In this document: positions 55,171 to 64,000 of the stretch, one piece after another
How the letters are laid out: each line of letters opens with the position of its first letter
How positions within the stretch are numbered: the first letter of the stretch is position 1
Assembly (NCBI RefSeq): GCF_001316245.1
Contig: NZ_BBDM01000004.1
Span: 62,001-126,000 of the forward strand
Direction of reading: 5' to 3'
Length of the DNA: 64,000 nucleotides
DNA from: Vulcanisaeta sp. JCM 14467
GTDB taxonomy: Archaea; Thermoproteota; Thermoprotei; Thermoproteales; Thermocladiaceae
Notes under the pieces: generated by a model
The model's database searches: none
The model's input: only the letters and a program-made list of their open reading frames with translations
Told to the model about the DNA's origin: nothing
Translations under genes and position numbers: made by a program

Positions 55171-56522
55171 CTAATACTTGCCCTTAGACAATACCCTAGC
55201 CGCCGTGATTAATGGGTGCCAGACGGGCGATGTTGGTGGTGAGTATGATAGGTCAGCGAAGAAGAAGTCGTCAATAGTCGCACCCTTACCTATCAATGCC
55301 GCCGCAACGTCTATGTAACCCGCGACAATCCTGTCAGGCCCAATTATCTGAACGCCAAGAATCCTACCGCTTGGTTCATCCATCATCATCTTGATATTAA
55401 TCTGAACACCACCTGGGTAGTAGTGGGCCGTAGTCCTGGTCTTAACCACCGCAGACACTGGCTTGAATCCCTCCTCCCTGGCCTGCTTTTCTGTGAGCCC
55501 GGTCCTAGCTACGTACAGGTTGAATACCTTGGTCACTGCCGTACCCAACACGCCCGGGAATTTCAGGAACCTACCCCTAACGGCGTTGGCGCCGGCGACC
55601 TGCCCCATCTTATTGGCTGGTGGTGCTAGGGCTACGTACATCCTCTTCCCAGTGATTAGGCTCCAGGTCTCAGCCACATCACCTGCTGCGTATACGTTGG
55701 GCACGGTGGTCTCCATGTACTCATTAACCCACACGGCGCCCGTCTCACCAAGCTTCGCACCAGCCTTAACGGCAAGATCCACATCTGGCTTAACGCCGAC
55801 GCCCATGATCACCTTATCAACGTTGTACTCGCCCTTCTCAGTAATCACCTTATTCACATGCCCATTAACGCCCCTGAAGCCTATAACCTTCTCGCCAAGG
55901 TGAAGCTCAATGCCGTTCCTAATGAGTTCATCGTGTATCAACTTAGCCATGTCCTCATCAAACGTTGTCGGTAGCACGTGTGGCATCATTTCGAAGAGTA
56001 AAACCTTCTTACCAAGGTTCCTAAGTGCCTCGGCAACCTCAAGGCCTATGTAGCCACCGCCAACCACGGCAACCGTACTCGCCCTCTCAACCTCCTCCCT
56101 TAGTCTTGGCGCCTCGTGAGGAAGCCTGAGCGTTAATATGCCGTTTAGGTCATGACCCTCCACGGGGAGCGTTATTGGTTTTGCCCCAGTGGCTATTATG
56201 AGTGTGTCCCACTGATACTTAACAACGTCATTACCCTCCCTGGCATACACAACCTGGTTCTTGGTATCCACGTCGAAGACCTCAGCGTTGATCTTGACCG
56301 TGATCCTCCTCTCCTTGGCAAACTCCTCAGGTGTGTATATTGCGAGTTCCTGCGCCTCCTTAACAACACCACCCAGGTAATACGGTATTCCACAGGTGCG
56401 TGGCTTATGAATAAGCCCTTATCAAGCATTACAATCTCAGCCTCCGGATCAAGTCTCCTAGCCCTGGCGGCAGCCGAAGCGCCAGCAGCTCCGCCACCAA
56501 CTATTACAATACGCTTGCCCAT
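55171..56522 (-). CDS. CoA-disulfide reductase/NADH oxidase-like flavoprotein (one to two frameshifts)
   Basis: About 450 residues. The FAD motif is VIVGGGAAGASAAARARRL and the NAD(P) motif is VAVVGGGYIGLEVAEALRNLG; ATGAKP and VNEYMETTVPNVYAAGDVAE are also present. The frame breaks near 56395. The correct frame reads APCGIPYYLGGVVKEAQELAIYTPEEFAKERRITVKINAEVFDVD, which restores the single active-site cysteine (SHAPCGIPY) typical of CoA-disulfide reductases. The C-terminal dimerisation domain is complete. The enzyme may keep CoA reduced, reduce polysulfide, or reduce oxygen. It is convergent with tfe. Confidence 0.88.
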
Positions 56523-56571
56523 ATAACTCCCAGAGCTATTACGACTTAATTAGTTTTTCCATGCATAATTA

Positions 56572-57506
56572 TCAGCAATAACCGTTAAGTCCCGCTAATA
56601 ACTCGTTGATTATTTTCCTGGCGGTTAATGCATGCCTTCTTCTGACTGGGTATTGAATCATTAATTCCGCATTATCAATCCTGCCTGCGCTGCCGTATTT
56701 AATGCACTCAGCCACGTACCTACTCACGTGGTGGGTTAATGTCCATGCTATTAACTCGTGAATAACCCCATCATCGACAACGCTGGGTATCCTCTTCGTC
56801 ATTTGCATAAACGTTGATGCAACCAGGTACTTCCTATCCAGTGTGTAGTGGAGGAATTCGTGAACTACCGTATCAATGACATTGCTTATATCGCTTATTG
56901 TGAGGTCCTCCTTAGAGATTACATCCACTAATCTGAGTATGTCCCAGATTGATAATGCGATTACCTCATTCCCGTTAATGGGTAGGATTTTACCATAGAC
57001 AGTTGGGTTATGAGTAAGTAGTATCTTCGGTAAGTCAATACTGAATATCCTACCATTATGGTTAGTGCACTCATTACTAATTGAAAGTAAGTACTCGCAC
57101 CACTCCTGGCACTACTCACCCGATTATCAATGTAGTATTCACAATAATCATCACATATTATCATCAACCCAATAGTTAATGATGGGCTCGCACCTATGGT
57201 TATTACGTATGAGCGACCATGCCGTCTCCTAATACTTTCTATGGTTACGTACCTGTCAAGGTAATAATCCCTCAGGAGCGATTCCATGGTATCCTTAGTA
57301 ATTGCATCGTACTCCTCACCACTGGGCATGAAGCTGGGATTAATAGAACCTAGTAGGTTTAGTATTAAGTCAAGGGTTGATAACGCAATCCTTAACTTAA
57401 CTCGTTGCCTATTAAATAATAGTGTTAATGAATTTACATACTTTAAATTGCTTAGGAAATCATTGTGAAGCTTTCCAGCATAACTCCATGAGAAATTAGT
57501 CAGCAT
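56572..57506 (-). CDS. Putative HEXXH metallopeptidase of unknown family (frameshifted)
   Basis: The pieces add up to about 310 residues. The C-terminal piece has SNVIDTVVHEFLHYTLDRKYLVAS, a zincin-type HEFLH helix, followed 45 residues later by VIHELIAWTLTHHVSRYVAECI, where E or H could be the third ligand. The N-terminal part (MLTNFSWSYAGKLHNDFLSNL... RRRHGRSYVITIGASPSLTIGLMIICDDYCEYYID) is unlike known peptidases. Frame changes lie near 57098 and 56960; the linking sequence is KILPINGNEVIALSIWDILRLVDVIS. No signal peptide. I know no family; a cytoplasmic minigluzincin-like protein is possible. Confidence 0.55.
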
Positions 57507-57624
57507 ATCAAATTACCACTGATGCAGCATTAATTTTAGTTACCCATAATTTAAATGATTCCTTTCAGTGCACTAGCTTATCCCCCGCGCAATGTTATTA
57601 AAAATCCCTAACAATGACTAATGA

Positions 57625-59156
57625 ATGCCCCTACCAATAACAGGCGGTGTTAAGCCTCCCTGGATCACGGAGTTGGGTGGCGTCGCCTCGGAACACCCCG
57701 TGGCGAGTAGGTTGGGCGTTGATGTACTTAACCTCGGTGGTAACGCCATTGATGCGGCAGTAACAATATCACTTGCACTAGCCTTACACAGCCACACCTT
57801 GGTGGTCTCGGTGGTGACTTCTTTGCTATGGTTTACATAGCCAGGGAGGGCAGGGTTTACTTCCTAAATGCAAGTGGGTGGGCACCACGAAGACTGAGTA
57901 AGGAGTTGCTCCTACAGAGGGGGTTGAACGCAGTACCAATTAGGGGTTCATTATCGCCTGTGGTTCCAGGACTATTGGCGGGACTCCACGCACTTTGGAG
58001 GCGGTTTGGGACTAATGAGTGGAAATCCCTTGTGAAACCGGTTGTCGAGGTTGCAAGGAAGGGCTTCCCAGCCAGTCCGAGTTTCGTCAAGGCCATAGAA
58101 TTACTTAAGAACGAGGTCGCTAATAACAATGATTTCAAGTCAGTATACCCAATAAATGCCAGGCCCTGGGATATGATAAGGATAGAGCCGTTAACAAGGA
58201 CATTCGAGTTAATAATGGAGCACGGGCCCGACATCCTCTATCGAGGGGAGGTTGGTGAGGCCCTTGTGAATTATCTTCAGTCCATTGGTGGCGTTATGGA
58301 GATGAGTGATCTAATGGAGTATGAGCCTGAGTGGCGTGATCCATTGAGCGTTGATTATAAGGGGTTGACTATTTACGAATCACCGCCCAACACCCAGGGA
58401 ATAACCACGTTAATGATATTGAGACTTCTTGAGGAGTTGAAGGTTAAGGTCGACGCATGGTCACGAAGTAGGATTGAGACATACCTAAGCATTTATAGGA
58501 TTGCCTACGAGCTTAGGGACTCGTACGTTGGCGATCCAAGGTTCGTTGAGGTACCGATCAATAAGCTCCTCGACCCAGAATTCCTATTGTCAGCATATAA
58601 ATCAGGGATTAGTAAGCAATTAAATGGCTCCGGCGATACCACGTACTTCGTGGTCGTTGATAGGGAGGGGAATATCGTAAGCGCCATCCAAAGTCTATAC
58701 CAACACTTTGGCTCATTAGTCACCGAGCCCAGGTATGGAATCACGCTCAATGATAGGGCCTCAGACTTCTCAATGGATGGGCCAAACATGCTAATGCCCA
58801 GGAAGAGACCGCTCCACACGTTGAGTACCGTAATAATAACTAAGGATGGAGAACCAAAATACGCCCTCGGGACCTCTGGAGCCCACTTCAGACCGCAGCA
58901 ACATACTCTATTCATAACCAACATTGTCGATTACGGCCTAAGCCCCGTGGAGTCCATTGATGCACCCAGGTTCCTTTGGGACAGGAAATCACTAATCATT
59001 GAGGAGGGTTACGAAGTAAACGGCCTAACAGAGCCCCACCAGGTAATTAGGTACCCAGGCCGAACAGGTGTGGCAAGTATAGCAGCATTCCTTGACAACG
59101 GCAGGAAGCTACTCTACGCCGACATACGCGGGGATGGGTTAGCCCTCGGTCAATAA
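57625..59156 (+). CDS. ggt: Gamma-glutamyltransferase family protein (one frameshift)
   Basis: About 510 residues. The N-terminus [37 protein letters not shown] is diagnostic. The pieces join near 57806: [40 protein letters not shown]. The autocatalytic cleavage site with the nucleophile Thr is [29 protein letters not shown], and the substrate [12 protein letters not shown] region (usually GSPGG) is altered. Archaeal members may act on glutathione-like or cephalosporin-like amides; the natural substrate is unknown. No clear signal peptide. A TATA-like GTTATTAAA lies about 28 bases before the ATG. Confidence 0.88.
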
Positions 59157-59196
59157 TCCAGCGTTATGAGTATGCCTGGTTGTGTGTAGGGAAGTG

Positions 59197-59221
59197 TTTA
59201 TAAATAGGATATGCATCCTAT
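59197..59221 (+). promoter_or_regulatory. Promoter and operator-like inverted repeat of the ABC importer operon
   Basis: TATA box TTTATAAAT (59197-59205) is followed at once by ATAGGAT-ATGC-ATCCTAT (59204-59221), a perfect 7-base inverted repeat with a 4-base spacer. The start codon is at 59228, so the repeat covers the promoter-start region, where a repressor would block transcription. The TAGG...CCTA form resembles metal-dependent (DtxR-type) repressor sites. Confidence 0.5.
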
Positions 59222-59227
59222 CTCCGT

Positions 59228-60297
59228 ATGTCGAGGGGCATTTCGAAGGCGTTAATCGTGGGAGTAGCCGTGGTAATCGCCGTAGTAATAATCGCAACCT
59301 ACTACGCCACACAAGCCCTTGTGCCTAAGCATGCCGTTAAGTACCCAATCACCGTGGTTGATTACCTAGCCGTAATGTCACGATTACCTCCCACCAACCA
59401 CCATAGGCACCATAAGCCCAGACTGCACGCAAATAATCTACGCCCTAGGCTTCGGCAATAGGGTTGTCCTGATAGACGTATACTCCGAGCAACTACTCAA
59501 TTACCTAAACATCACCGTACCTAACAACGTCACCACGATAAGCCAAATATTCGAATCACCACCAATAGAGCCAATAATAACCGCCCACCCATCACTACTC
59601 TGCGTAGACGCGGGCTTCCAATCGCAGTTAGCTCAAAGCCAGAGCCTTAGTACATTGAGTGCGGCTAATATTACGGTGGTGTTCATAGGTGGTACGAATA
59701 ACACAAACGTGATGGGCATTGAGAGTGATGTAATGCTAATGGCTAAGGCGCTTGGGGTTCCAGGTAGGGGTGAGGAGGTGATAAGCCATATGAACAATAT
59801 CATTAATTACATAGAGAGCAGGGTCTCGGGTGAGCCTAGGGTAGTTGTAGCCTACATATCGTGGTACAACCCAATCTATGTTGCGGGTAATTCATCATTC
59901 GTTGGCTACTACATTAACATAGCCGGTGGTTATGACCCATTCAGTGGCATGTACTACGGTTAGCCCAAGCCAATTACTCACCGTTAACCCCGACTATATA
60001 ATTGCCGATGACTTCATGGGCAACTACACAGCGACACTGCAGGCAATTCTCTCAATACCCGGGATAAACAGCACAAATGCCGCTAAGGAGAATCACATAT
60101 ACATACTTGGCAATTTCGCGGAGAGTCTTGTCGAGGAGCCAGGACCATTATCCGTTTATGGAGCTTTACTACTCGCCATGATACTACACCCAGACGCCTT
60201 CGGCCTTAACTCAACGGCAATACCACACTACATAAGCGCTCAGTGGGTTGGTCAGTACGTAAAGCCTAATCTAAACCTCACGTTGGGTAATGGGTGA
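59228..60297 (+). CDS. ABC importer substrate-binding protein, FecB/BtuF type (two frameshifts)
   Basis: The N-terminal helix (ALIVGVAVVIAVVIIATYY) is a signal anchor. The frame shifts near 59385 into NVTITSHPTTIGTISPDCTQIIYALGFGNRVVLIDVYSEQLLNYLN and near 59950 into TVSPSQLLTVNPDYIIADDFMGN. This is the two-lobe cluster A-II fold (helical backbone), with the typical ...P.i...P.l.. and NPDYIIA elements. Total about 355 residues with several N-x-S/T sites. Ligands of this class are siderophore-iron, cobalamin, haem or oxyanions; none can be chosen here. Its stop overlaps the permease start (ATGG/GTGATGG). Confidence 0.82.
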
Positions 60298-61294
60298 TGG
60301 TAACGGCCACGAATACCGTCATTAAATTCGCTTGGGTCTTCATCCCATTATTACTGATTGGTATAGTCCTAAACCTAGTCATTGGTGAAGTTCCAATACC
60401 AATAAGGGCCCTATTTGACCCAACCAATACGTATAAGATCATAATAATGGACATAAGACTACCCGAGGTAATCGCCTGCATAGTAGTTGGGGCGAACCTA
60501 GCCGTCGCCGGCGCCGTCATGCAGGCTGTTTTCAGGAACCCACTCGCTGAGCCATACGTAACCGGTACCGCGTCCGGTGCATTATTCGGTGCCCTGCTGG
60601 GTCTGCTTGTTTACGCTAGGTTCAGGACAGCGTTACTGCCCTCTATCGTGCTTATGCCACTACTCTCATTCCTAGGCGCCTTATTAGCCACAGTCATAGT
60701 GGTTGCCTTCGGTAGGGGTTATTGGCTGTCTCTGATCCTTGCGGGTATTGCAGTTTCTATACTATTTTCATCAATTGTCATGATACTGGACACGTACTTA
60801 CTAACCATAATCCCAACACTGCCAGCCGTTATTTACCTACTATTCGGCACTGTGAGCGGCATTACTTGGGGCGAGGACGTGATAATGCTCGGCGTGAGCA
60901 TCCCAATCCTAGCGTACGTGGTCATGAGTGGTCACGAGATTAACCTATTAATGATGAGCGATGAGGTTGCCCAGGCAGGTGGTGTTAATCCTAGGTTATT
61001 CAGGAACCTATTAATAGTATTGGTTGGGCTATTGACTGCCGTGACCGTGTCATTCACGGGAATAATAGGCTTCGTAGGCTCATGACACCTCACATAACCA
61101 GGTTGTTAATATCGAGTTCGGATAATTCGAGGGTTATACCGCTATCAATGATCTCGGGCCCCACGATAATGCTATACGCAAACGTGGTTAGTAAGGTCCT
61201 CATGCCTGGCGTAATCATGCCAATAACGGCAATAACCAGTCTCATAGGCGTACCAGTACTATTAATCCTGCTCAGGGGTGGTCGTAGTGAGTGA
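60294..61294 (+). CDS. FecCD/BtuC-type ABC importer permease (one frameshift)
   Basis: About 333 residues with nine to ten helices. Family motifs: IRLPEVIACIVVGANLAVAGAVMQAVFRNPLAEPYVTGTASGA (typical RLPR...GAaLavsGa..Q...rNPLa.P...G.saGA), LAGIAVSILFSSI, and FTGIIGFVG(.)VTPHITRLL...VIPLSMISGPTIMLYANVVSKVL. The frame breaks near 61083 (FVGS-stop), and the rest is in the next frame. It forms the channel for the binding protein upstream and couples to the ATPase downstream. Confidence 0.88.
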
Positions 61295-62057
61295 TTACGT
61301 GGTTAGGTTTGTGAACGCCAGGATTGGCTATGACGAGCCAGTAATTAGGGATATCGTACTGGGCATACCCAGGTCAAGCCTAACAACAATACTCGGCCCC
61401 AATGGGTCTGGGAAGACAACACTTCTCAGGGCCATAATAAGGTATGCGAGGATCTTCGGTGGTTACGTGTACATCGATGGTAAGAGTATTGACGAGGTAC
61501 CCATTAGGGATTTGCCAAGGTACATATCTTACTCACCCGCAGAGATCTACTCCCAAATGGCCCTGACTGTCCTTGACGTGGTCATGAGCTCGCGGAATGG
61601 CAATGGTTGGGTAAGTAAGGATGACGCCATTAAGGCCCTTAGGTACCTGGGCATAGATAATATTGTAAATAGGAGGTTTGATGAATTGAGCACTGGCCAG
61701 AAGAGACTCGTCCTAATTGCTAGGGCATTGGCATCAGGGGCACCGTTACTACTGATGGACGAACCAACGTCAAACCTCGACCTGGGTAATAAGTATAGGG
61801 TTATCCATGCGTTGAGGAGGATCGTTAATGATAAAGGGGTTACGGTGATTGCCGCAAGCCATGACATAGACCTTGCCTTAGCCAGTGATTGGGTTGTGGC
61901 GTTAAGGAATGGTGAGGTAATGGCCATGGGCCATCCAAGTGATGTAATTAGTGAGGGAGTCCTGAGTGAGTTGTATGGTGTTAATGTTAAGGTTATTAGC
62001 GTTGATGGGCATAGGCTTATCTACGTTCCTGAGACTCTCCAAGGCGGTTCTCCTTAG
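61287..62057 (+). CDS. FecE/BtuD-type ABC importer ATPase
   Basis: From GTG 61287 the protein has 256 residues: Walker A GPNGSGKTTLLRAI, signature LSTGQKRLVLIARALASGAPLLLMDEPTSNLDLGNK (LSTGQ replaces LSGGQ), and H-loop ASHDIDLALASDW. The last 8 bases of the permease overlap its start (GTGAGTGA). This completes the binding protein-permease-ATPase operon under the operator-like repeat at 59204. The usual FecE sensor residues are present. Confidence 0.92.
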   Translation: MSDYVVRFVNARIGYDEPVIRDIVLGIPRSSLTTILGPNGSGKTTLLRAIIRYARIFGGYVYIDGKSIDEVPIRDLPRYISYSPAEIYSQMALTVLDVVMSSRNGNGWVSKDDAIKALRYLGIDNIVNRRFDELSTGQKRLVLIARALASGAPLLLMDEPTSNLDLGNKYRVIHALRRIVNDKGVTVIAASHDIDLALASDWVVALRNGEVMAMGHPSDVISEGVLSELYGVNVKVISVDGHRLIYVPETLQGGSP

Positions 62058-62124
62058 TTCTATTTACCTTTATTTGGACTACTGAGAAAAATTTATTTAA
62101 TTCATGTTCTAGATAGTCGACGCC

Positions 62125-63962
62125 ATGTTTGGATGGGGTGGACGTATATTAAGGATTGATCTTTCAAAGAAAAAAATTCGCCATCCAATCGCTAGACCCA
62201 TCACTGGCACAGAATTACATTGGTGGTAGGGGCTTCGCCATAAAGACTCTGTGGGATGAATTACCGCCTGGCATTGACCCACTAAGCCCAATGAATAAGT
62301 TAATACTCGCCGTGGGGCCGCTCACCGCATTACCAATACCGAATAGTGGTAAATTACTCGTGGCTGCTAAGAGCCCATTAACTGGTGGCTATGGCGATGG
62401 GAACGTCGGCTCCTGGCTCGCCATTCACATGAGGAGGGCTGGCGTGGACATGATAATAATTGAGGGTAAGGCGGAGAAGCCAACCTACCTCTACATTGAG
62501 AACAGGGGCGATGAATTCAGGGTAGACTTCAACAGTGCAGAGGACCTGTGGGGCCTTGATTCCTTCACCACTGAGGATAGGTTGAAGAAGATCCACGGTA
62601 GCGACATAGGCATGGTCCTTATTGGGCCTGCCGGTGAGAATCTGGTCAGGTTCGCAACGGTAGTGGCCCAGAAGGGTCGTAGCGGCGGTAGGCCTGGCAT
62701 GGGGGCTGTCATGGGTAGTAAGAACCTCAAGGCAGTGGTCATGAGGGGTCACGGCGAGATCAAGGTCGCGGATCCAATGCTTAGGAAGATTGGCCTAGAC
62801 GCCATAGTTGCCACGAAGTCAAAGCCAGGCTACCCATTCTGGATGAGGCAGGGAACAACATCAACCGTGGAGTGGGCCCAGGAGGCCAGTGTCCTGCCTA
62901 CGTATAACTACACCGAGGTCAATTCGATGAATATGAGAAGATAGGCGGTTTCTCCGTGGAGAGGAATAAGATAATGACCAGATCATGCCCACAGTGCATC
63001 ATGGCCTGCGGCCACGTGGTTAAGGATGTGGAGGGTGAGCCCGCGGAGCTTGATTACGAGAATATCGCAATGCTCGGTAGTAACCTGGGCATTGGCGACT
63101 TAGCTAAGGTGCGCACCTAAATAGGATTGCCGACATGATGGGCATGGACACCATAAGCCTAGGCTCAACACTGGGCTTCGCAATGGAGGCAACGGAGAAG
63201 GGGATCCTTAAGGAGGGGATTGAGTGGGGCGATTACAAGAGGGCCGCCGAGGTTGCGATGGACATGGCACTGCAGAGGACGGAGTTGGGTAGGCTACTTA
63301 GTAAGGGTGTTAGGTTTGCATCAACCGAGTTGGGGCATGGATCCGAGGAGTTTGCAATGCATGTTAAGGGTCTTGAGACGAGCGCCTACGACTGCCACGC
63401 CGCGCCCGGCATGGCCCTAGCCTTCGGTACAAGCCCGATTGGCGCCCACCACAAGGACGCCTGGCTAATCAGTTGGGAGGTCCAGCACGGCAGGTTTGAC
63501 TACACGAGGGAGAAGGTTGAGAAGCTAGTTGAGATGCAGGACATTAGGGGCGGCCTATTCGAGGCAATAGTCACGTGCAGATTCCCATGGGTTGAGGTGG
63601 GCCTAGAGCTCGATTGGTACTTCCGCCTATTTAAGGCCGCCACGGGCATGGACATGAACATGGAGGTACTAAGCACCATAAACAATAGGATCTACACACT
63701 AATCAGGTCATTCTGGGTCAGGGAGTACGGCCACTGGGACAGGGCTTACGACACACCGCCAGCCAAGTGGTTCAAGAGACCATTGAGTAGGGGTCCATTA
63801 AAGGGCGCCAAGCTCGATTATGATGGATACCAGAGAATGCTCAGTTGGTACTACGAGCTCCGCGGATGGGATGAGAGGGGTATACCGAGGAAGAACACGT
63901 TAAGGCGTTTAGGGCTTGACTTCGTAATTCCACAACTTGGGTCTATCGTCAACCTCAACTGA
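62125..63962 (+). CDS. aor: Aldehyde:ferredoxin oxidoreductase, tungsten AOR family (three frameshifts)
   Basis: About 612 residues from ATG 62125 (MFGWGGRILRIDLSKKK), preceded by TTTATTTAA about 30 bases upstream. The N-terminal pterin domain is LAQNYIGGRGFAIKTLWDELPPGIDPLSPMN..., then GRSGGRPGMGAVMGSKNLKAV. The 4Fe-4S motif is RSCPQCIMACGH (CxxCxxxC), and the fourth Cys is in EAIVTCRFPWVE. Breaks: an extra A in the A7 run near 62170 (KKKFAIQSLDP), one near 62938 and one near 63113. It oxidises aldehydes from amino-acid or sugar catabolism to acids with ferredoxin. A few bases (63963-64000) remain after the stop and hold nothing. Confidence 0.9.
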
Positions 63963-64000
63963 ATGAATCAAAAATTATATAATAATTATTGAATTATATA

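Overview
The window is archaeal and fits a hyperthermophilic crenarchaeon of the Thermoproteales (a Vulcanisaeta/Caldivirga-type genome is my best guess, by inference). The evidence is uL18, uL16/L10e, eL31, L18ae, uL1, uL10 and uL11 of archaeal type, TFE, Spt5, MBF1, NAC-alpha, prefoldin alpha, Orc1/Cdc6, archaeal riboflavin synthase, a GAT-QueC fusion, two tungsten-type ferredoxin oxidoreductases, and many TATA boxes about 25-30 bases before start codons, as expected for leaderless transcripts. I found no rRNA, tRNA, CRISPR array or insertion sequence.

Layout. 1-8000: archaeosine genes (GAT-QueC, QueE), a class V aminotransferase with an APC permease, and an ABC-2 exporter. 8-14 kb: a KH/zinc protein with AspRS, a sequon-rich surface protein, DMT and MFS transporters, uL18. 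14.7-18.3 kb: a degraded region (broken hypothetical gene, 5'-truncated DapA-family aldolase) beside GAPOR. 18.3-26 kb: small regulators, MBL hydrolase, SAM hydrolase, Ogt, MoaD, a Cgi121-like protein, NAPRTase, an acidic 30-residue micro-ORF, THUMP protein, HIBADH-family dehydrogenase, eL31. 26.1-30.6 kb: a membrane-bound tandem AAA ATPase followed by two Cas4-like Fe-S genes, the first with an intact nuclease site and the second apparently dead. 30.6-39 kb: RibC, an unknown gene with a GH57 amylase, THUMP protein, Orc1/Cdc6, CitE-like lyase, ADH, glycosyltransferase, a Trm14-like methyltransferase. 39-47.7 kb: DUF2192, L10e, a wHTH/membrane operon, NAC, a DsbA-like protein that looks circularly permuted, an aspartic-protease-like protein, AlaRS, MBL hydrolase. 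47.8-55 kb: the conserved uL10-uL1-uL11-Spt5-SecE-FtsY-prefoldin-L18ae cluster, then MBF1, HflX and TFE on the other strand. 55-64 kb: CoA-disulfide-reductase-like flavoprotein, an HEFLH protein, gamma-glutamyltransferase, a FecCD-type ABC importer with an operator-like inverted repeat, and an AOR.

A dominant technical signal is the number of single-base frameshifts. They hit essential genes (alaS, aspS, uL10, spt5, pfdA), often in short homopolymers, and the other frame always continues the same protein. I read them as uncorrected sequence errors, so most split genes are reported as one CDS with the breakpoint given. The DapA fragment is different: its N-terminal third is simply absent.

The best candidate for an undescribed system is the AAA plus Cas4-like pair at 26123-30612. 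Next are the permuted thioredoxin-fold protein, the acidic micropeptide, and the self-regulation-type palindromes.
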